Of a stretch of DNA of 64,000 nucleotides, positions 58,325 to 64,000 are shown in pieces. The notes under the pieces were generated by a model. The model did not search any database. It worked only from the letters and a program-made list of their open reading frames with translations, and had not been told where the DNA came from. A program made the position numbers and the translations under genes. Positions within the stretch are counted from its first letter, which is position 1; the number at the start of each line of letters is the position of its first letter. The stretch is from Panicum virgatum (Eukaryota; Streptophyta; Magnoliopsida; Poales; Poaceae), in contig NC_053138.1 in assembly GCF_016808335.1 (NCBI RefSeq), forward strand, positions 12,579,900 through 12,643,899, given 5' to 3'.

Positions 58325-59697
58325 CAATGTTTCTTTCTCTCTCCCTGTCCCTATCTCTCTCATCAGTCAAATCAAAGCTAGGAGCCGAGGAGTGTGAGAG
58401 AGAGAGAGGGAAGGAAAGGAAAAGAAAGGCCTCGCCTCGCCTCCTCCTCGGACTCCGGCCGGCGAGCCACCTCACCTCACCGCCGTCGGCTCAAGCAAGC
58501 GGAAAGAGAAGCAAGCGGGCATGGCAGAGGTATGGCAATGGCACACGCGTACCATCCATCTCCCACACTCTGCTCCCGACTATTCCATTCCGAATCGAAT
58601 GGGTGATTCACCGGAGCTCGTCTTACTGCTCCCTGCTCTGCCTTGCATGCGATGCTACTCCACTAGCAAGAACAAGTAGAGTTTGTGTTGCGTTGCGTGC
58701 GGCGGCGGCGGCAGGGCGTTAGTGCTCTGCCGGGCTCCAAGATTCAGCTTGCTTGCAGTGCGGGAGAAACAAAAAACAAAAAAGTAAAAACACAAGGCGG
58801 CCGGCCGGCCGGGGAAGGGGGGCAAATCCACCGGGAATGCTTGCTTTCGCGGGACACCTCCTGCCGATTTGCTTGCGGGGAGGATTTGGTGGTGGTGGGG
58901 TTTTGGAATCGCGTAGGCGTGCTGCGTAGCCTATCCCCCGATATCCCCCTCTCCGCAGCTGCCGTCGCATTGCGTTCGCGATTCATTCTCCGCACCTCCA
59001 ATCCACCGCTGCCTTACGCCCAGGGAGAAGCAACCCCCCCACACACAATCTCCAGCGCATTTCGGCTTTGCCAGCCTGCCCCCGTCATATAATCTCGAGA
59101 GCCCAAGACCCAAATCCGCCAGTAGAACAGAGCAGGCTGTTCTCCTTTCCTCTGTTATTAGTTTGAGGCAGCCTGAGGAGCCAACAGTGCAGAGGTCCGT
59201 TAGTTTTTTTTTTCTTTTTTGGCCCCCGTTCTCTGTCCCTCTCTCTTTGTTCCGCCTCCCCCCCTCCCCTGTTTGCAAATCCGATCCCATCTCTTCTTTC
59301 CCAATTACGGGAGGAGAATCCTTTCCATGGGACGGACAAAGTACCTACCTGCATGAACTTGCTATTTTTCCTTGGTGAAACAAGGAAGCAGCTTCTTTCT
59401 CACCTGACCTTTTTCTCCACTGTCCCATTGTTTTTTGCTCCCATTGTCTTGATAAAAATTAGGAAGTACTAGTCTGTGCTTCAGAGGGGAGTGGGTGCTT
59501 GTGATCGCTCAAGATACAAATCCCGCCTTCGTTTCCTGCCATCTGTGCCTTCCTCTTTGCTTCATCTTATCATTTGAAATTTCTTAAGCAGGAGGCAATT
59601 AATGAGAGGGTACATAACATCCAGGGATTGAGTTGAGGTCAACAAACTGGGATACACTAGCAAAGGGAAGTGAGTCGAGGCACGAGTTCCTGCACCG
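58325..59697 (+). promoter_or_regulatory. Probable promoter and untranslated exons of the MEI2-like gene
   Basis: GA- and CT-rich GC-dense sequence (58370-58500, 58680-59300) without a recognisable protein. MEI2-like genes commonly have long, spliced 5' leaders. Exact exon borders could not be set. Confidence 0.4.
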
Positions 59698-62600
59698 ATG
59701 GTGATAGCATCTGGAGCTGTCGACAGGGGGCACCTGTCGCCCTTTGCCACACTGCCAGAATCATCATCCTCGTCATTCTTCTCAGAGGATCTCGTCCCTG
59801 CTGAGGTTAGCAATGAAAACCTTGTTGGTTTTCTCTCTTTTTTTTCCTGATAAAATGCAATATCACTAGCACTACATCGACGTGATTTACTTTCCATGTT
59901 GCATGCAGAGGCAAGTCGGATTTTGGAAACCAGAGCCAATGGTTGACCACAAAGGTGTGGATCATGCTTCACTTTTTAATTTGTTCATGATTCTAGTTTC
60001 TTGCATGATTGAAATCGTCGGTTAGGCGCTATATTTTCAATTCCTCATACACCCTTACAAAACGTATGGTCCTTTCTATACTAGCTGTTGGCAGTTAGCA
60101 GAGTTATTGTGCCTTCAATAAAATCTCCTAAAATGATGCATACCTAACTTGCCTTGTCCAACTCATGCTGCAGAAAACAGCTCATAAACTCATGCTTCAT
60201 GTTTATGCACCCGTGGGGATATTCTGCCTGCTGGTTCTCCTGCTCGATTCTTGCCTATTCATTCAAACCATAACTAACTGACTAAAACCAGAAAGTTAGG
60301 CTGCTGGCCTGCTGCAACAATTTAGAAGTTTGCATGCTTCATCAGCATCCAATATTTAGTAAGAATTTTGGACGGAACTGGGCAGGGAATGTGCCTGAGC
60401 TTTTCTTACACTGGAATGTTTATAGAATTTCTGCTAAAGACAGTTAGGTAGGAATTTGTTGGAAGGTTCAGCGAGCTGATCGACATATCATCCAACTCAT
60501 GTTTGGCTGTAACTTGACAAGTCAATAGATTGAACTGCTCTTCAGGCACTGAGTGTATTTGTTCATGTCCATTAATGTCAGGAAGCAAGTCAGCTTTCGC
60601 TTCTCCACTTGACAAGGTCCATTCCATGGGCGCAAATCCTGTTGGTGGTTTGGAACATCCACGAGGGCAAGCCTTCAAGGGCCAACTGGACATGCTTAGC
60701 CTTGGTAGTTTGATGGGGCAAGAAGAAAATACTTCAAGCCTACCATCAATTTCGTGGGATGATATCCTCGGTAGCTCCAGATCCAGTCTTGGCTCATCTA
60801 CTAGAGGGACAGCTTTTGTTGAACCAACTAGTGCTGACCAACATGTGCATGATTACGGAAACTACCTTTCATCCAGCTCCTTATCTGAAGTGTTCATTAG
60901 CAAATGTGAGTTCCCTTTGCACTTCTCAAAAAAATTTGTTGTGTTACTTGAGATTGTGCAGCTGGACAGCTGGTACATCATTAGTTTGTTTCTTTATTTA
61001 CCTTGACAGTATTTATTTCCCCTTGCCTTGTTGCTTCTGCAGCAAGGATGATGGTACATGGCGTTCCTGGCCAATCTGCTGATGCAATTAACTCTGGTTG
61101 CGAGGGAGATGAACCTCTAGGGTCCATGAAAGAAATGGAAGCTCAAACTATTGGAGACCTCCTTCCTGATGACGATGATTTGATATCTGGAATCGCTGAT
61201 GGCTTCGAATGCACTGGCTTGTCTAACCAGGATGATGCTGATGAAGATATATTCTACAGTGGAGGAGGTATGGAGCTAGGGAATGATGATTCCAGCAATA
61301 GTGACAAATTTCATGAAAGATCCTTTGAGTGTCAACTTTCTGGGAAGCACTCTATTAGTAAACACCCTTCCAGAGCTCTCATTGTAAAAAATATTAACCC
61401 GAGCATTGAAGATTCTGAGCTAAGGGTTCAATTTCAGGTTTCAACCCTTTCATCATTCTCTATTGATATTTCATTTTGCTTTATTAAATGCTGTCCTTCG
61501 GGGCTCAGATATGTAACATCCTTCCATATGGACCTCCAGCAACATGGGGACATACAAGCTCTCCACACGTCCTGCAAGAACCATGGATTTGTTACAGTGT
61601 CTTACTACGACATAAGAGCTGCACAGAATGCAATGAGAGCACTTCATAACACAACTCTGGGGCTGATGAACCTTGATGTTCAATTTTCCATTACTAAGGT
61701 GAACACAGTAACAGTTTTATCGAAGTGGAAATGTTTCATAACTTGCATGATAATATGGTTCAAAATCTTCTTCAATTGGTAGACTAAGACTTGAGTAGCT
61801 TAATGCTGCAAATCTATCAAATGTATTGATGCTCTCTCTTTGTGATACTTCACTAGGAAATTTTTCTAAACAGAGATGCCAACAACGGAATACTGGCTGT
61901 ATCTATATTTGACTCATCCATATCCAACCATGATCTTCTCCAAATATTTAGTGTTTATGGTGATGTCAAGGAGGTAGTACTATTTCTGAACTCTGCCTTA
62001 CGAAATTTGATATCCAATCTTCTGACCATCCTTTTCCTTTTGGGTTATAGATTTGCAAGGCCCCTACAGGAAGCAATAAGATATTTGTAGAATTCTATGA
62101 TGTCAGAGCAGCAGAAGTATCGCTAAATAACCTTAACAAGGGTGATATGTCATGCTCAAAAATCAAGGTTGAGCATAGCCGTTCTGGAGGAGCAGGATTA
62201 TGGTAATTAGCTTGGCTGGCCCTTCCTCACTGTTTATGTCAACGTATAGTTGTACCAGCATTTTACATTGCTGTTTACCTTCATAAGGACTGGTTATGTT
62301 GTCAGAGATGCACTTTTCTTCATGACGTGAGAGTCTTGGACTAATATGTATAAAATACTGTCAATGCTCATAGATGTAGGACAGATGAATTTTCCTTCAT
62401 ATTTTTCACAGCTTCACTTAGCTTTTATTGTGCTGATGTAATTGTTTGACAGTCTGTTCTTCCATATATGGTAATTGTAAATTAACAATCACAATTCACT
62501 CTTCTAACTTTTAGTATTTGCATGAGAACCAAAAAAATCGCTAGGCAACTATTACTTTTATCATGTCTAATGAATGAGTGGCTGTACAGTTGCATCTGAA

Positions 62601-64000
62601 TTTTAAACTTCCTAACTCCTAAGTAGGTGGATTGGTTAGGTGGCCTTAGTAACACTCCTCAGGTCCTGGGTTCAACTCCCAGTGAGAGCGAATTTCAGAC
62701 TGGGGTTAAAAAAAATCCCCTCACCTGCCTACACGCCAAAGCACATGGAAAATAGGTCCCAACCTGCTCCGACCTGCTCTCACACGGGTTACGGTACGGG
62801 CACAGCACCCCTATGTAAGGGTGGGGTAGGGGTTCGGAGGTTTTCTTGGCCTGCGTGATAGGTATTCTCTTATTCAATGCTCGGGGGTTTCTTCCCCCTG
62901 CATGCCGAGTTATTAAACTTCCGGTCTCATGCTTTCTGTGCTTAGCAAGTTGTACTATGTTGCCTCCAAACCCTATCAGTTTGTGTGTTGAAGTAACTTG
63001 TTTCATGTGTACTTAACAGCTTCACGGAGCAATGTTCTGGAGAATGGAAGCAGGAAACTGTAACTCACCAACTTAAGAACTCTCCACCTGGGACTATTGG
63101 TATGTGATGTTTTAGCTATTTTTTACATGATTTATCCCTTCTGTTCATAAATTTTTAGCCTGCATCTCCTTTTCACATGTTAAACAGGAAAGTCAGACCC
63201 TATAAGTTGGGAGAACGGCACCATTCATAATTTATATACTCCAGTTAGACCACAGCTCCATGGCTTCTCTGTGAATGGTTCTCAGAAGTTATCATCACCT
63301 ATCAGAATTGAACATGTACGTCAGCACAACAATCAAGCTACCCTTGGTGAATTTAATGGGTCGCTCGGTCATGGAAGCTATGGACGTGGACTGCAAGCCT
63401 TCCACCCACACTCACTGCCAGAGTGTCATAACAGCATTTGCAATGGCAAGTCCATGACATTAAGTACCAGGAATTCGAGCTTCAGGCTAACTGAAGGAGT
63501 GGACTATAATAACCAACAAATTTGCTCCAGTAATCATCATGGTCATTCCTCTGATCAAAGTGAAGGTAAAAATTCTCTGCCAAACTGCTTGTAGTTTTGT
63601 CTCTGCAAAACTTTATTTAATTGCTTTTCATGTTTAACATGGATTTATAAAATAGGAGTTCTTTATGAAAAGTGTACATTTTTTTTTGTCACTAGATTGT
63701 GTTACATGTCTGTGTTACATGTCGGTATATACTGTATTGATATAAGTTTGTAGATGTGTTAGCCGATGTTATACTTCTTGGGCTTTCCTTTTGTTCTTCT
63801 GTTCCAAAGTTCATCAGTTCAATTTTTTTTTCAGCACTTGGAGTTACTGAAATTGGAAGTTGCCCCCTTCATGGACATCTCCACACCTGGAATAACTCAA
63901 ATGGTTTTCCTCAGAGCCCCTCTACCCCAATGTTGTGGTCCAACTTCCATCAACCAAGGAATATGCATGGTTATCCTGCCATGCCACCTCATATGCGGAA
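59698..64000 (+). CDS. OML3: MEI2-like RNA-binding protein (OML3 type), 3' end beyond window
   Basis: Ten exons are visible: 59698-59805, 59909-59954, 60546-60905, 61043-61437, 61540-61698, 61857-61973, 62051-62202, 63020-63099, 63188-63565, 63835->64000. All join in phase. AML/OML proteins bind RNA through two N-terminal RRMs and a conserved C-terminal Mei2 RRM and act in meiosis and vegetative growth. Seen are the family N-terminus (RGHLSPFATLPE, SEDLVPAERQVGFWKPE), the acidic TIGDLLPDDDDLISGIADGF motif, RRM1 (RALIVKNINPSIEDSELRVQ, HGFVTVSYYDIRAAQNAMRA) and RRM2 (GILAVSIFDSSISNHDLLQI, KIFVEFYDVRAAEVSLNNLN). Then comes the linker with EIGSCPLHGHLHTWNN. The diagnostic C-terminal RRM is not in the window. 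By memory this is closest to rice MEI2-like 3. The last intron before exon 8 (817 bases) carries a SINE. Confidence 0.92.
62613..62912 (+). mobile_element. Au-like tRNA-derived SINE in MEI2-like intron 7
   Basis: The 10-base duplication ttaaacttcc flanks the element at 62603-62612 and 62913-62922. The 5' part has a pol III A-box-like ggattggttaggtgg and a B-box ggttcaactcc, followed by gagcgaatttcagactgggg, ctacacgccaaagcac, acacgggttacgg and ggggtaggggttcgg. I recognise this body as typical of the Au SINE family of grasses. It lies in the same orientation as the gene. Confidence 0.85.

Noticed and set aside
62640..62720. A tRNA gene, because of A-box and B-box matches
   Set aside because: No cloverleaf can be completed; the boxes belong to the SINE body with its target duplication.
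1..64000. Bacterial-type systems, CRISPR arrays, viral or organelle insertions
   Set aside because: All confident genes are spliced plant nuclear genes. No regularly spaced short repeats, viral polymerase motifs or plastid/mitochondrial genes were seen.

Overview
This window is nuclear DNA from a grass, most likely a panicoid. The evidence is spliced genes with GT-AG introns, GC-rich first exons, dense grass-type MITEs (Stowaway, hAT-type, and a GGCC-NTGTTTAGTT family), an Au-like SINE, and a beta-zein/beta-kafirin-like prolamin. From memory, the right half (prolamin, CYP20-2 cyclophilin, MEI2-like 3) resembles the start of rice chromosome 5 and its panicoid equivalent. I could not test that.

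Layout. 1-1.6 kb: retrotransposon-like DNA rich in GACCGGTC. 1.8-5.7 kb: a three-unit tandem cluster of PRA1F genes on the minus strand; one copy has two frameshifts, one is intact and one is a remnant. 5.7-7.8 kb: two retroposon-like insertions with target-site duplications. 10.7-13.7 kb: a six-exon brassinosteroid-type cytochrome P450 (CYP90D). 15.5-16.5 kb: a non-autonomous hAT element. 17.5-23.6 kb: a 16-exon MUT9-like (casein kinase 1 family) kinase on the minus strand, with a recent 250-bp duplication of its terminal exon. It is head-to-head with a 13-exon ankyrin-TPR gene (24.2-28.0 kb). 28.7-30.6 kb: a long fold-back element and a second hAT element. 32.0-32.6 kb: a twin-CX9C protein. 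34-43 kb: an accessory block with two small secreted-protein paralogues (one carrying eight 99-bp coding repeats), two DUF3339 genes, a beta-prolamin pseudogene with a recognisable endosperm promoter, and many MITEs. 43.9-53.7 kb: chloroplast cyclophilin CYP20-2, the TRAP-beta translocon subunit (with a 6-nt microexon) and ESCRT-III VPS60. 59.7 kb to the end: a MEI2-like RNA-binding protein gene that runs off the window.

The housekeeping genes act in separate cell systems: membrane trafficking (PRA1F, VPS60), ER translocation (TRAP-beta), chloroplast lumen folding (CYP20-2), mitochondria (CHCH), chromatin and light signalling (MLK), hormone synthesis (CYP90D) and meiotic or vegetative RNA regulation (OML3). 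They are ordinary single-copy neighbours, not a pathway cluster. I see no prokaryotic-style system, CRISPR array or virus. The most interesting material is local genome dynamics: segmental duplication, coding-repeat expansion, frameshift decay and nested elements. All splice junctions were inferred by eye from GT-AG signals, phase continuity and family conservation.
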